From Pseudomonas sp. GD03858 (GTDB lineage: Bacteria > Pseudomonadota > Gammaproteobacteria > Pseudomonadales > Pseudomonadaceae), in assembly GCF_029840925.1 (NCBI RefSeq), contig NZ_JAOCDM010000003.1, positions 1 to 64,000 on the forward strand: 64,000 bases of DNA. The letters are read 5' to 3'. A program made the translations under genes and the position numbers. Positions 50,803 to 61,688 of this stretch are shown here, one piece after another. The notes below the pieces were generated by a model. That model made no database searches. It saw only the letters and a program-made list of their open reading frames with translations, and had not been told where the DNA came from. Numbering within the stretch: the first letter of the stretch is position 1; each line of letters starts with the position of its first letter.

Positions 50803-52868
50803 CGATCGCGCTCCCAGGCCTGTTCGCGGGCCTGGGCCAGCAGCTCCAGGCGGCGGGCGGCGTCCTCGTCGTCGAGCAGGTCGGCGACCTGCGCCTTGAA
50901 GCGCCGGCGCCAGTTGGGATGGCCTGCGGTGGTGCCGGGCAGGTTGGCCTGCTCGTCGCTGCCCAGCAGGTCTTCCAGTGGCACCAGCACCAGGGGCGCG
51001 CGGGTATGGCCGACGTAGCGGATCGCCGCGTCGATCAGCGCCGCGTCGTCGCCCAGCGGCCCATAGTTCTGTTCCAGGGTGCGGCGCAGGCCGTCGCGCT
51101 CCAGCGCCCGGGTGTGGCGCCAGCGCAACTCGGCGGCGGCGTCGAGCAGTCGCAGGCGATGGCTCCAGTCGATGTCGCGGCTCACCAGCCAGCCGGCCAG
51201 GGGGGCGAGGTCGTGGGTGCCGGTGGTGGCCAAGGCGTTGTCCGGCCAGTCGAGGATCGGTTTGAACTGCCCGGGCGAGGTCTGCTCGAACGGCAGCACG
51301 CGCATGCCCAGCACCGCCTTGTCGGCCAGGCGCTCGCGCAAGCCTTCGGGCACGGTGCCCAGGTCTTCGCCGAGGATGATCGCCTGGTGCCGCGTGGACT
51401 CCAGTGCCAGCAGGCGCAGCAGGTCGTCCAGCGGATAGTCCAGGTAGGCGCCCTCGCTGGGTTTGGCGCCACGGGGGATCAGCCACAGGCGGCGCAGGCC
51501 CATCACATGGTCGATGCGCAGGCCGCCGGCATGGGCCAGGTTGGCCCGCAGCATCTCGATGAAGGCGCGGTAGCCGTTGCGCCGCAGGCCCTCGGGGGAG
51601 AAGGCGCAGATCCCCCAGTCCTGGCCGGACTGATTGAGGATATCGGGCGGGGCGCCGACCTGGAGGTCGGCCAGCAGCTCGTCCTGGCGGCTCCAGGCCT
51701 GGCTGCCGGCGCCGTCGGCCCCCACCGCCAGGTCGGCGATCAGGCCCACCGCCATGCCATTGCCGCGCGCCGCGTCCTGGGCCCGTTGCAGGCTGCGCTC
51801 GGTCAGCCACTGGCAGAAGGCGTGAAACTCGACCCGCGCCGGGTAGGCGTTGGCGAAGGCCTCGACTTCGGGGTGGTAGGGGTCGTGCCAGGCCTTGGGC
51901 CAGCGGCGCCAGTCGGCGCCCAGGCCGGTACTGACCGCTTCGGCTTGCAGCACTTCGAAGCGGCAATGGTGCTCCAGCTGCTCGCCGGCGCTGGCGCGGA
52001 AGCTGTCGAAGTCCTGGCGCAATGGATGCTCGCCCTGGCTGAATTGCCGATAGAGCGCCTCGAGCAGGCGCAGGCGGGCAGCCGCGGCCCGGGGCCAATC
52101 CACCAGCGCCTGCTGTTCCAGCGTGTCGAGAGTCGTCTGCAGGTCGCAGGTCTCGATGGCCATGCGCACCTCGCGTTCGCCAAAGACGACACCGGGGCTG
52201 GCGTAGAGCACGTTGCGCAGCAGCCGGCTGGATGGCGAGTAGGGGCTGAAGTGGTGCTGGTCGAACGCCGACAGGGTATGGATCGGGCTGATCGCCAGGG
52301 CATCGGCGCCGCGCTCGGCGGCGTTGCGCGCCAGTTGCTCCAGGGCCAGGCAGTCGCCGTAGCCGCCATCGCCGGGGCGACGCAGGCTGTACAGCTGCGC
52401 CGCGATGCCCCAGCAGCGCGGCGGTTGTTGTTCGACGCAGTCCTCCAGGGCATGGCAGCGCGGCGGTGCCACGGCCACGTTGAAGGTGCGGCCATCGATG
52501 TCCAGGCGGTGGTAGCCCACCGGCAGCTCGCCCGGCAGGCGCGCCTGGGCGTCCAGGGCCAGGCTGCGCCGGCTGCCGTCCTCCAGCGTGCAGTGCGCCT
52601 GGCGGTCGGCGCTGAAATAGCGTTGCAGGTCCAGCGGCTGGCCGACATCGACGGTCAGCAGCGGCGGCAGGTGTTCGCTGTCCTCGGCCTGTTCGACGGC
52701 GCGCAGGCTGGCAGCGATGGCGGCTGCGTCGCCGGCCGGGTGGCCGAGGCCTTCGAGCACCCGGCGCAGCACGTCGTCGCTGACCTGCTGCGGGCGATTG
52801 TTGGCGTCGATCCAGTCACGGGCCAGGCCCACTCGGGCGGCCAGGCGGTGAAGGGGCTGTTCGCTCAT
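50799..52868 (-). CDS. malQ: 4-alpha-glucanotransferase (amylomaltase)
   Basis: 689 residues, GH77. The first 140 residues form an N-terminal extra domain found in the long MalQ subfamily. Then SPIHTLSAFDQHHFSPYSPSSR, GLIADLAVG, QDWGICAFSPEGLRRNGYRAF, nucleophile Asp in LRIDHVMGLRRLWLIP, acid Glu in ILGEDLGTVPEGLR, and TTGTHDLAPLAGW. It reshuffles short malto-oligosaccharides, keeping TreY and GlgX products usable. Start and stop overlap treZ and treY by four bases each. Confidence 0.95.
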   Translation of the reverse strand: MSEQPLHRLAARVGLARDWIDANNRPQQVSDDVLRRVLEGLGHPAGDAAAIAASLRAVEQAEDSEHLPPLLTVDVGQPLDLQRYFSADRQAHCTLEDGSRRSLALDAQARLPGELPVGYHRLDIDGRTFNVAVAPPRCHALEDCVEQQPPRCWGIAAQLYSLRRPGDGGYGDCLALEQLARNAAERGADALAISPIHTLSAFDQHHFSPYSPSSRLLRNVLYASPGVVFGEREVRMAIETCDLQTTLDTLEQQALVDWPRAAAARLRLLEALYRQFSQGEHPLRQDFDSFRASAGEQLEHHCRFEVLQAEAVSTGLGADWRRWPKAWHDPYHPEVEAFANAYPARVEFHAFCQWLTERSLQRAQDAARGNGMAVGLIADLAVGADGAGSQAWSRQDELLADLQVGAPPDILNQSGQDWGICAFSPEGLRRNGYRAFIEMLRANLAHAGGLRIDHVMGLRRLWLIPRGAKPSEGAYLDYPLDDLLRLLALESTRHQAIILGEDLGTVPEGLRERLADKAVLGMRVLPFEQTSPGQFKPILDWPDNALATTGTHDLAPLAGWLVSRDIDWSHRLRLLDAAAELRWRHTRALERDGLRRTLEQNYGPLGDDAALIDAAIRYVGHTRAPLVLVPLEDLLGSDEQANLPGTTAGHPNWRRRFKAQVADLLDDEDAARRLELLAQAREQAWERDR

Positions 52869-54607
52869 GGCGTCTCCTGGTCGCGGGGCAGCAGGCTGAC
52901 CACACAGCTGTGCGCCGCGAGAGTCGAGTCGGGGTGGGCGTTGTCGCTGCTGTCGTACAGACGCCGTTCCAGGGGCGGCAGCGCGACCGGCTGGGGCAGG
53001 GCGGCGAGGTTGAGGTCGATACGCAGCTCGTCGCCATTGCCCAGGCGCCAGCGGGCGGTCAGCGCCTTGTCGCCGAGTACCTCGCTGCCCAGGGCGCGGG
53101 TGCCGGGCAGGTGCGCGATGACATGGCGTCGACGCAGGTCGAGCAATTGCTGGTACAGGCCGTGCCAGCCGGCCAGCACATTCTGTTGCCGGGGCTTGGA
53201 TGAGGCGAAGGTCGCCTCGGCATTGGGGTCGGGTATGCGCGCGCGCTTTTGCGGGTCGGCGAAGGCATCGAAGTGGGCGAACTCGCCGCGTCGCCCCTCA
53301 CGCACCGCATCGGCCAGTTCATCGTGAAAGTCGGTGAAGAACAGGAACGGCTCGCGGCTGCCGTCATCGTCGCCCATGAACAGCAACGGGATCATCGGCG
53401 CCAGCAGCAACAGCGCGGTGGCGGCGCGCAGGGCCTGCGGCGGGCAGAGGCGGGTGAGGCGTTCGCCCAGGGCGCGGTTGCCGACCTGGTCGTGGTTCTG
53501 CAGGAACAGCACGAAGGCGCTGGGTGGCAAGTGACCGCTGGGCTCGCCCCGAGGCGTGCCGTGGCGGTCGGGCTGGCCCTGGAACACGAAGCCTTCGGCC
53601 AGGCAGCGGGCCAGCTGGTCGATCGGCCGGTCCTTGTAGTCGGCGTAGTAGCCTTCGGTCTCGCCGGTCAGCAGCACATGCAGGGCATTGTGGCCGTCGT
53701 CGTTCCATTGCGCGTCGAAGCCCTGGTGCAGCAGCGCGGCCTGGTTGTGCTCGTTTTCCAGCACCAGCCACACCTGCCGCCCGGGCTCGACGGCGGCGCG
53801 TACCCGCTGTGCCAGTTCGACGAGAAAATCCGGCTGGTCGATGGCGTGCACCGCGTCCAGGCGCAGGCCGTCGCAGCGGTAGTCGCACAGCCACATCAGC
53901 GCGTTCTGGATGAAATACTCGCGCACCTCGGCGCGACGGAAGTCGATGGCCGCGCCCCAGGGCGTCTGCCGGTCGTCGCGGAAAAACGGGCTGGCGTAGC
54001 GGTGCAGGTAATTGCCGTCGGGGCCGAAGTGGTTGTAGACCACGTCCACCAGCACCATCAGGCCGTGGCCGTGAGCCTGGTCGACCAGGCCGCACAGCGC
54101 CTGCGGCGTGCCGTAGCTGTGCTGCGGGGCGAATGGCAGCACGCCGTCATAGCCCCAGTTGCGCTCACCGGGGAACTGTCCCAGGGGCATCAGCTCGATG
54201 GCGCTGATGCCTAGTTCGGTCAGCCGTGGCAGGACCTTCGTCACGCCGTCATAGCCATCGAGCAGGCCCACGTGCAGCTCCTGGATCACCGCCTCGTGCC
54301 AGGGGCGGCCTTGCCACGGGTGCTGCCATCGATAGCTGCCGACATCCACCAGTTCGCTGGGGCCATGCACGCCCTCGGGCTGATAGCGTGACGCCGGGTC
54401 GGCCACCTGCAGTTCATCGTCGATGCGATAGTGATAGCGGTCGCCCGCCCGGCAGGGGGCGACGCCGGTGTACCAGCCACGCTCGTCGGGCAGCAGCGCC
54501 ACCGGCGGCTGCCGCTCGATTTCCACGCTCACGCTACGCGCATCCGGCGCCCAGAGGGCGAAGCGCGCCGACGTGGCGTCCAGCAACTGTGCGCCATGTA
54601 TGTGCAT
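52865..54607 (-). CDS. treZ: malto-oligosyltrehalose trehalohydrolase TreZ
   Basis: 580 residues from the ATG at 54607. The N-terminal CBM48-like domain (FALWAPDARSVSVEIERQPP) leads into a GH13_10 barrel with VYNHFGPDGNYLH, nucleophile Asp in CDGLRLDAVHAID, acid Glu in LVLENEHNQ, and LQNHDQVGNRALGERL. It releases free trehalose from the TreY product. Its stop overlaps malQ; it begins 14 bases after the glgA stop. Confidence 0.95.
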   Translation of the reverse strand: MHIHGAQLLDATSARFALWAPDARSVSVEIERQPPVALLPDERGWYTGVAPCRAGDRYHYRIDDELQVADPASRYQPEGVHGPSELVDVGSYRWQHPWQGRPWHEAVIQELHVGLLDGYDGVTKVLPRLTELGISAIELMPLGQFPGERNWGYDGVLPFAPQHSYGTPQALCGLVDQAHGHGLMVLVDVVYNHFGPDGNYLHRYASPFFRDDRQTPWGAAIDFRRAEVREYFIQNALMWLCDYRCDGLRLDAVHAIDQPDFLVELAQRVRAAVEPGRQVWLVLENEHNQAALLHQGFDAQWNDDGHNALHVLLTGETEGYYADYKDRPIDQLARCLAEGFVFQGQPDRHGTPRGEPSGHLPPSAFVLFLQNHDQVGNRALGERLTRLCPPQALRAATALLLLAPMIPLLFMGDDDGSREPFLFFTDFHDELADAVREGRRGEFAHFDAFADPQKRARIPDPNAEATFASSKPRQQNVLAGWHGLYQQLLDLRRRHVIAHLPGTRALGSEVLGDKALTARWRLGNGDELRIDLNLAALPQPVALPPLERRLYDSSDNAHPDSTLAAHSCVVSLLPRDQETP

Positions 54608-54621
54608 CGCCGGCTCTCCGC

Positions 54622-56181
54622 TCAGTAGTGGGCGTGCTGGGCCTGCCTGACCAGGTCTTCGTACAGCCGGGCGTAGGGCTCCACCGCCTGGCACCAGTTG
54701 AACGGCTGGGTCATCGACAGGCAGCGCATGGCGTTGAGCAGGTCTTTCTTGGCGTACACGTAGAACGCCCGGGCCAGGGCTTCGCGGTAGCTGTCCACGG
54801 TCGAGTCGTCGAACAGAAAGCCGGTGACGCCGTTCTCGATGGTATCGGCCAGCCCGCCGGTGTTGCGCGCCACCGGCAGCGAGCCGAAACGCTGGGCGTA
54901 CATCTGGCTCAGGCCGCAGGGCTCGTAGCGCGATGGCATCAGCAGGAAGTCGGAACCGGCGAACATGCGCCTTGCGTCGGTCTCGTTGAAGCCGATGCGC
55001 ACGCCGATACGGCCCGGATGACGCAGGGCCAGCTCACGCATGGCCTGTTCCTCCTCCGGTTCGCCGCGGCCGATGATGGCGATCTGGCCGCCTTGGCGGA
55101 CGATGTCGTCGGCCACGCCCAGGGTCAGGTCCAGGCCCTTCTGGTAGACCAGCCGCGAGACCACGGCGAACAGCGGCCCGTCCGACGGCTGCAATTCGAA
55201 CAGCTCGCGCACCTGCTGGGCGTTGCGCGCCTTGCCGGCCCAGTCATTGATGCTGAAGTTGTGGTGCAGATGCTGGTCGGTGGCCGCGTCCCAGCTTTCG
55301 TCGATGCCGTTGGGGATGCCGCCGAGCAGCCCGTGCTGGGCCTTGCTGGCAAGGAAACCGTCCAGGCCGCAGCCGAACTCGGGGGTGGTGATTTCCCGGG
55401 CGTAGGTGGCGCTGACCGTGGTGATGTGGCTGGAGTAGGCCAGCCCGGCCTTGAGGAACGACAGCTTGCCGTAGAACTCCATGCCTTCCTGCTGCATGGC
55501 ATGGTCCGGGATCGCCAGCTCCGGGCTGCAACCACGGCTGTACACGCCCTGGTAGGCCAGGTTGTGAATGGTGAACAGGGTCGGAGTGCTCAAGCCGCGC
55601 CAGTGCATGTAGGCCGGGGCGAGCCCGGCCGGCCAGTCGTGAGCGTGCACCAGATCGGGGCGCCAGTGGGCCATGCCCTCGCCGGCGGCGATTTCCGCCG
55701 CGGCCAGGCCCAGGCGGGCGAAGCGGATATGGTTGTCGGGCCAGTCGCGACCGTTGTTGGCGCCGTAGGGCGTGCCGTCGCGCTGGTACAGCTCGGGGCA
55801 GATCAGCACGTAGATCACCAGGCCGTCGGCCAGGTCCATGCGGCCGATCTTGCAGGGTGGCAAGGCCGCGTGGCCGCCGAGTTCGCCGACGATGTGGATG
55901 GGGTTGTCGCTCTCGACCACCTGACGGTAGCCGGGGATCAGCACCCGTACATCGTGCAGATGCGCCAGGGCCCGGGGCAAGGCCGAGGACACGTCGCCCA
56001 GGCCACCGGTCTTGACCAGGTCGGCGATCTCCGAGGTGACGAACAGGATCTTGCGCTTGTGCCGATTGTGCTGGCGCTGGGCGCCGGGTGCCTTGACTGT
56101 CGGGGCGAGGGCCGGTGGCAGCAGCTCGCGGTTATCCGGGTTGAATGACTCTACGTGAGGTTCGACAGCGGCACTGATCAT
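54622..56181 (-). CDS. glgA: glycogen synthase family glycosyltransferase GlgA (GT5)
   Basis: 519 residues. After a 40-residue N-terminal extension comes the GT5 start ILFVTSEIADLVKTGGLGDVSSALPRAL, shown here by its KTGGLGDV nucleotide-sugar motif. HDWPAGLAPAYMHW, FTIHNLAYQG, the two-lobe linker, and the C-terminal PSRYEPCGLSQMYAQRFG and NTGGLADTIENG follow. The usual donor is ADP-glucose, but no glgC is encoded here, so the donor or its source is uncertain. Head gene of the leftward operon, behind a stress-type promoter and a long inverted repeat. Confidence 0.94.
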   Translation of the reverse strand: MISAAVEPHVESFNPDNRELLPPALAPTVKAPGAQRQHNRHKRKILFVTSEIADLVKTGGLGDVSSALPRALAHLHDVRVLIPGYRQVVESDNPIHIVGELGGHAALPPCKIGRMDLADGLVIYVLICPELYQRDGTPYGANNGRDWPDNHIRFARLGLAAAEIAAGEGMAHWRPDLVHAHDWPAGLAPAYMHWRGLSTPTLFTIHNLAYQGVYSRGCSPELAIPDHAMQQEGMEFYGKLSFLKAGLAYSSHITTVSATYAREITTPEFGCGLDGFLASKAQHGLLGGIPNGIDESWDAATDQHLHHNFSINDWAGKARNAQQVRELFELQPSDGPLFAVVSRLVYQKGLDLTLGVADDIVRQGGQIAIIGRGEPEEEQAMRELALRHPGRIGVRIGFNETDARRMFAGSDFLLMPSRYEPCGLSQMYAQRFGSLPVARNTGGLADTIENGVTGFLFDDSTVDSYREALARAFYVYAKKDLLNAMRCLSMTQPFNWCQAVEPYARLYEDLVRQAQHAHY

Positions 56182-56390
56182 ACTTCTCTCCGTCCCTTGT
56201 TCTGGTGTGTGCTTAGCGTTGGCTCGTGGGTCTGCTCTCTGCTCGTTGTTGCATCTTCGTAGTGCGGTCCTTGCCCCGGATTCGTGCGCGCAGGCACGGC
56301 ACGTTCGGCATTGCGGCCGAAAGACGTATGGACTGGTTGGGGTGGGTGGGCCTGGCGTGAGGAAGTCCTTTTGCGTCGGCCTACTTAAGT
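56182..56390 (-). other. glgA leader region
   Basis: About 200 bases between the predicted transcription start and the glgA ATG. It contains no gene and no stable hairpin that I can see. The remainder of the 496-base gap holds the promoter and inverted repeat listed separately, and beyond 56460 nothing recognisable. Confidence 0.5.
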
Positions 56391-56418
56391 CCTGACCTGC
56401 CCGTGTTTTGCAAAGTTC
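56391..56418 (-). promoter_or_regulatory. glgA: candidate AlgU/RpoE-type promoter of the glgA-treZ-malQ-treY operon
   Basis: On the minus strand, GAACTT (56413-56418), 17-base spacer, TCAGG (56391-56395). The -35 is the exact AlgU consensus; the -10 matches the TC start. It lies about 200 bases before the ATG. Confidence 0.6.
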
Positions 56419-56456
56419 GACTTTTTTGCGTCACATTTTCCGAGCAAAACACGGGC
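56399..56456. promoter_or_regulatory. 13-base perfect inverted repeat spanning the glgA promoter
   Basis: GCCCGTGTTTTGC (56399-56411) and GCAAAACACGGGC (56444-56456), 32 bases apart. The left arm lies inside the spacer of the candidate AlgU promoter and the right arm upstream of the -35. As the arms are upstream of the predicted start, this is better explained as a DNA operator than an RNA hairpin. Confidence 0.6.
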
Positions 56457-56640
56457 CGAAACTGGAGTGTAGGGGACGAAACGACAGCAATGTGACCCGT
56501 TGGTCATTTTTTTCGCGACGGTTTACCCGCGCAAACGTTGGCTAGTTGTTGCAAAATATGAGGGTCATGCAGCGTTGGCAGGCGGGTTCGATCCGCGATA
56601 GGCGCGGCACAGCTTCGAAGAGGGGCGTCATGGTGCGCAG

Positions 56641-56658
56641 GGGAGCCGGTCGGCTCCC
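56641..56658. terminator. hairpin after the small coiled-coil gene
   Basis: GGGAGCCG and CGGCTCCC form a perfect eight-pair stem with a two-base loop 20 bases beyond the stop. No strong T-run on either side. Confidence 0.5.
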
Positions 56659-56677
56659 ATTTGGACGGGGCGGTGAA

Positions 56678-56845
56678 TCAGAGGCCGGTGGTGTTGTCTT
56701 GCACACGGGCCTGCTGCAGCAACAGGTTCAACTGGGCGACCTGCTGACGCAACTGGTCGCGTTCGTCCTTCAACTGGCGCAACTCGTCGCGGCGCACGGT
56801 GACATAGAGGGTCTGGGTGGGAGTGGCTGGCATCAGGGTACCCAT
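56678..56845 (-). CDS. small coiled-coil protein (55 residues)
   Basis: Reads [17 protein letters not shown] followed by an almost continuous heptad-like helix [18 protein letters not shown] and [10 protein letters not shown], ending NTTGL. GAGG stands eight bases before the ATG and a hairpin follows the stop. Leucine spacing and charge pattern look selected and codon use fits the neighbours, so I call it a real gene. It lies divergent from gnd and upstream of, but well separated from, glgA. Function unknown; size and shape suggest a self-associating or adaptor peptide. Confidence 0.7.
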   Translation of the reverse strand: MGTLMPATPTQTLYVTVRRDELRQLKDERDQLRQQVAQLNLLLQQARVQDNTTGL

Positions 56846-57041
56846 GGCACACCTCGCATGGCTGGTGACAATTGGAAGCGTAGTCGCTTCATGCGGCGCG
56901 CATTCTGAATTCTTCGCAGGCCCTTGGGAACTTTTTTGTTTATCGTTGTCGCCCCGTTCGTCGGTGAACCCTCTGCCAGAACGCTGGACTAATCTGAAAT
57001 CGTCAATTGTTGTAAAGCAAAAGCTACTGGAGCGTCGTCAC

Positions 57042-58025
57042 ATGCAACTGGGAATCATCGGGCTTGGCCGCATGGGCGGCAATATCGCAAGGCGCCTGAT
57101 GCGCGCAGGTCACAGCACTGTGGTCCACGATCGCAACCGCGAAGCCATCACCACCCTGGAAGGCGAAGGCGCGGTGGGCGCCCACGACCTCGGTGCGCTG
57201 GTGCAGAAACTCAAGGCGCCGCGCGCGGTGTGGGTCATGCTGCCCGCGGGCGAAATCACCGAGCAGACCATCGCCCAGCTGGCCGACCTGCTCGAGCCCG
57301 GCGACGCCATCATCGATGGCGGCAACACCTTCTACAAAGACGACGTGCGCCGCGCCGCCGAGCTGGGCAAGCGTGGCCTGCACTACCTCGATGTCGGCAC
57401 CTCCGGCGGTGTATGGGGCCTGGACCGTGGCTACTGCATGATGATCGGCGGTGAAAAAGCGGTGTTCGAGCGCCTGGAGCCGCTGTTCAAGGCCCTCGCC
57501 CCAGGCGTCGGCGACATTCCGCGCACCCAGGGTCGCAGCGGCGAGCACGACCGCGCCGAGCACGGCTACATCCACGCCGGCCCGCCCGGTGCCGGTCACT
57601 ACGTGAAGATGGTGCACAACGGCATCGAGTACGGCCTGATGCAGGCCTACGCCGAAGGCTTCGACCTGCTGCGCAGCAAGGGCGGCCCGGAATTGCCGGA
57701 AGACCAGCGCTTCGACCTGAATGTGGCCGAGATCGCCGAAGTGTGGCGCCGCGGCAGCGTGGTCACCTCCTGGCTGCTGGACCTGACCGCCGACGCGCTG
57801 GTCGCCGACCCGCAACTGAGCGAATTCAGCGGTTCGGTATCCGACAGCGGCGAAGGGCGCTGGACCATCGACGCCGCCGTCGAGCAGGCCGTGCCGGTGC
57901 CGGTGCTGTCCAGCGCGCTGTTCGCCCGCTTCCGCTCGCGCCAGCAGCAGGGCACCTATGGTGACAAGATCCTCTCCGCCATGCGCCTGGGCTTTGGCGG
58001 CCACGTCGAGAAGAAGAAGGACTGA
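57042..58025 (+). CDS. gnd: 6-phosphogluconate dehydrogenase, decarboxylating (short type)
   Basis: 327 residues from the ATG at 57042 (TACTGGAG site before it); an upstream in-frame extension looks non-coding. N-terminal Rossmann fold with [16 protein letters not shown] after strand 2, [16 protein letters not shown], and the catalytic stretches VGTSGGVWG and [14 protein letters not shown]. It is the short, often NAD-preferring class (about 300-330 residues) rather than the 470-residue class. It oxidises 6-phosphogluconate to ribulose-5-phosphate. zwf follows with no gap. Confidence 0.93.
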   Translation: MQLGIIGLGRMGGNIARRLMRAGHSTVVHDRNREAITTLEGEGAVGAHDLGALVQKLKAPRAVWVMLPAGEITEQTIAQLADLLEPGDAIIDGGNTFYKDDVRRAAELGKRGLHYLDVGTSGGVWGLDRGYCMMIGGEKAVFERLEPLFKALAPGVGDIPRTQGRSGEHDRAEHGYIHAGPPGAGHYVKMVHNGIEYGLMQAYAEGFDLLRSKGGPELPEDQRFDLNVAEIAEVWRRGSVVTSWLLDLTADALVADPQLSEFSGSVSDSGEGRWTIDAAVEQAVPVPVLSSALFARFRSRQQQGTYGDKILSAMRLGFGGHVEKKKD

Positions 58026-59519
<1,494 letters not shown>

Positions 59520-59621
59520 ATGCTGATCGGCTCAGCTCTCATTGCGGGACCAGCTTGCGCTGTGCCTGTGTGAGTGGGCTGGCCCCGCGTGAGGGCTGAG
59601 GTCACTGCGCAACTCCCAGCG

Positions 59622-59649
59622 GAACGACTGCAACCGCCAAGGCATCCAA
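59622..59649 (+). promoter_or_regulatory. weak candidate AlgU-type promoter of the GH15 gene
   Basis: GAACGA, 17-base spacer, TCCAA, about 30 bases before the ATG. The -35 keeps only GAAC; TCCAA-like -10 elements occur at some AlgU promoters. Confidence 0.35.
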
Positions 59650-59679
59650 ACTCAGGCCCACCCCGCCAGAGGATCCCCG

Positions 59680-61494
59680 ATGCCCGCTCTGATCGAAGAC
59701 TACGCCCTCATCGGCAACTGCCGCAGTGCCGCCCTGGTCAACCGCGATGGCGCCCTCGACTGGCTGTGCCTGCCACGCTTCGATGCCCCTGCCGTGTTCG
59801 CGGCTCTGCTGGGCAACGAGGAAAACGGCCGCTGGCGCATCGCCCCCAGCGACCCCGTCGAACACCGTACCCGGCGTTACCTGGACGACACCTTGGTGCT
59901 GGAAACCACCTGGACCACCGCCAGTGGCCGCGCCCGGGTGCTCGACTGCATGCCGTTGGGCGAGCACAACGCCGTGCTGCGCATCGTCGAGGGCCTGAGC
60001 GGCGAGACGGCCTTCGAGATGGACCTGGTGCTGCGCTTCGACTATGGCCGCAGCGTGCCCTGGGTGGAAAAGATCGACCCGCTGACCCTGAGCGCCGTCG
60101 CCGGCCCCGATCGCCTGATCTTGCGCAGCAGTGTCGAAACCCATGGTCGCGACCACCACAGCGTCGCGCGCTTTCGCGTGCGTGCCGGGGAGCGCCAGGT
60201 GTTCAGCCTGTGCCACCAGGCCTCGCACCTGCCCGTGCAACCCGCTTGCGATGTCGAGCACGCCCTCGAGCAGACCATCGACCAGTGGCAGGCCTTCGCC
60301 GCCCGCTGCCCCGATGTCGGACCCTATACCGAGCAGGTGCGCCGCTCGTTGCTGACCCTCAAGGCCATGACCTACGCGCCCACCGGCGGCATGGTCGCGG
60401 CCGTCACCACCTCGCTGCCCGAGCGCGTCGGCGGCGAGCGCAACTGGGATTACCGCTACTGCTGGCTGCGCGACGCCACCATGACCTTGCTGGCGCTGAT
60501 GAACCTTGGCTACTTCGACGAGGCCCAGGCCTGGCGCGAGTGGCTGTTGCGTTCGGTGGCCGGCAACCCTGAGCAGATGCAGATCATGTACGGCTTGGCC
60601 GGGGAGCGTGACCTGCCTGAGTTCACCTTGCCGTGGCTGTCCGGCTACGAGCAATCGCAGCCGGTGCGGGTCGGCAACGCCGCCTCCGCGCAGTTGCAAC
60701 TGGATATCTACGGCGAGCTGGCCGACGCCATGACCCAGGCCATCAAGGGTGGCCTGCCGCGCCATCCGCGCAGCGCGGCGATCGCCCGGGCGATCCTGCC
60801 GTACCTCGAGCGCATCTGGCGCGAGCCGGACGAAGGGCTGTGGGAAGTGCGCGGCGGTCGCCAGCATTTCGTGCATTCCAAGGTCATGGCCTGGGTCGCC
60901 TTCGATCGCGCGGCGAGCCTGGCCGATACCACCGAGGAAGACCGCGAGAGGGGGCGCCATTATCGACAGGTGGCGGATGAGATCCGTGATGAGGTGTGTC
61001 GCCGTGGACTGGATGCCAGCGGCAGTCACTTCGTCCAGGCCTATGGCTCCACTGAGCTGGATGCCAGCCTGCTGCAGATTGCGTTGACCGGTTTTTTACC
61101 GGCACAGGATCCGCGCTTTCAGCGCACGCTGCGGCAGATCGAACGACGCCTGCTGCGCAACGGCCTGCTGCTGCGCTACGACAGTGACAATTGCAGCGAC
61201 GGCCTGACGCCGGGGGAGGGTACTTTCCTGGTGTGTTCGTTCTGGCTGGCGGATGTCTATGTGCTGCTGGGGCGCCAGCAAGAAGCGCAAGGGCTCTATG
61301 AGCGGCTGATCGGGCTGTGCAATGACGTGGGGTTACTGGCGGAACAGTACGACCCGGCGGGGCAGCGGATGTTGGGGAATTTTCCGCAGGCGTTCAGCCA
61401 TATCGGGATCATCAATACCGCGTTGAACCTTCACCGGGCGCAATGTCCGGTCAGAGCGAGGGCACGTTGCGCCGCTGCCGAGCCGAGGCAATGA
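59680..61494 (+). CDS. glycoside hydrolase family 15 protein (glucoamylase/trehalase type)
   Basis: 604 residues. N-terminal beta-sandwich (about 1-215, ALIEDYALIGNCRSAALVNRDG start is diagnostic of this GH15 branch) and an (alpha/alpha)6 barrel with NWDYRYCWLRDATMTLLALM, EGLWEVRGGRQHFVHSKVMAWVAFDRA, and the second catalytic glutamate near GEGTFLVCSFWLAD. This branch includes bacterial trehalases and glucoamylases, so it may hydrolyse trehalose or alpha-glucan to glucose, feeding the adjacent zwf-gnd. The substrate is undetermined. No signal peptide: cytosolic. Confidence 0.9.
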   Translation: MPALIEDYALIGNCRSAALVNRDGALDWLCLPRFDAPAVFAALLGNEENGRWRIAPSDPVEHRTRRYLDDTLVLETTWTTASGRARVLDCMPLGEHNAVLRIVEGLSGETAFEMDLVLRFDYGRSVPWVEKIDPLTLSAVAGPDRLILRSSVETHGRDHHSVARFRVRAGERQVFSLCHQASHLPVQPACDVEHALEQTIDQWQAFAARCPDVGPYTEQVRRSLLTLKAMTYAPTGGMVAAVTTSLPERVGGERNWDYRYCWLRDATMTLLALMNLGYFDEAQAWREWLLRSVAGNPEQMQIMYGLAGERDLPEFTLPWLSGYEQSQPVRVGNAASAQLQLDIYGELADAMTQAIKGGLPRHPRSAAIARAILPYLERIWREPDEGLWEVRGGRQHFVHSKVMAWVAFDRAASLADTTEEDRERGRHYRQVADEIRDEVCRRGLDASGSHFVQAYGSTELDASLLQIALTGFLPAQDPRFQRTLRQIERRLLRNGLLLRYDSDNCSDGLTPGEGTFLVCSFWLADVYVLLGRQQEAQGLYERLIGLCNDVGLLAEQYDPAGQRMLGNFPQAFSHIGIINTALNLHRAQCPVRARARCAAAEPRQ

Positions 61495-61688
61495 GCGTGT
61501 TCTCGGCGGCATTTTCGATCGAAGCCGCGCTTGGGTCATGGAGCTTGAGTTTCGGCGGCAGTGAATGCGGGCACCACTAAATGGGGTCGATGGCAACATC
61601 AGCTATGGTGCTAGGGCGCCAGCCATGGTTGTCGCCACGGGTTAAACGTGGAGTTTCCCATATTTGCTTTGGCACAGGAGGGTGAGCT

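Noticed and set aside
50803-52098. N-terminal extension of TreY to 1356 residues
   Set aside because: It overlaps malQ in another frame and has low-complexity R/A/P/G sequence typical of GC-rich shadow frames.
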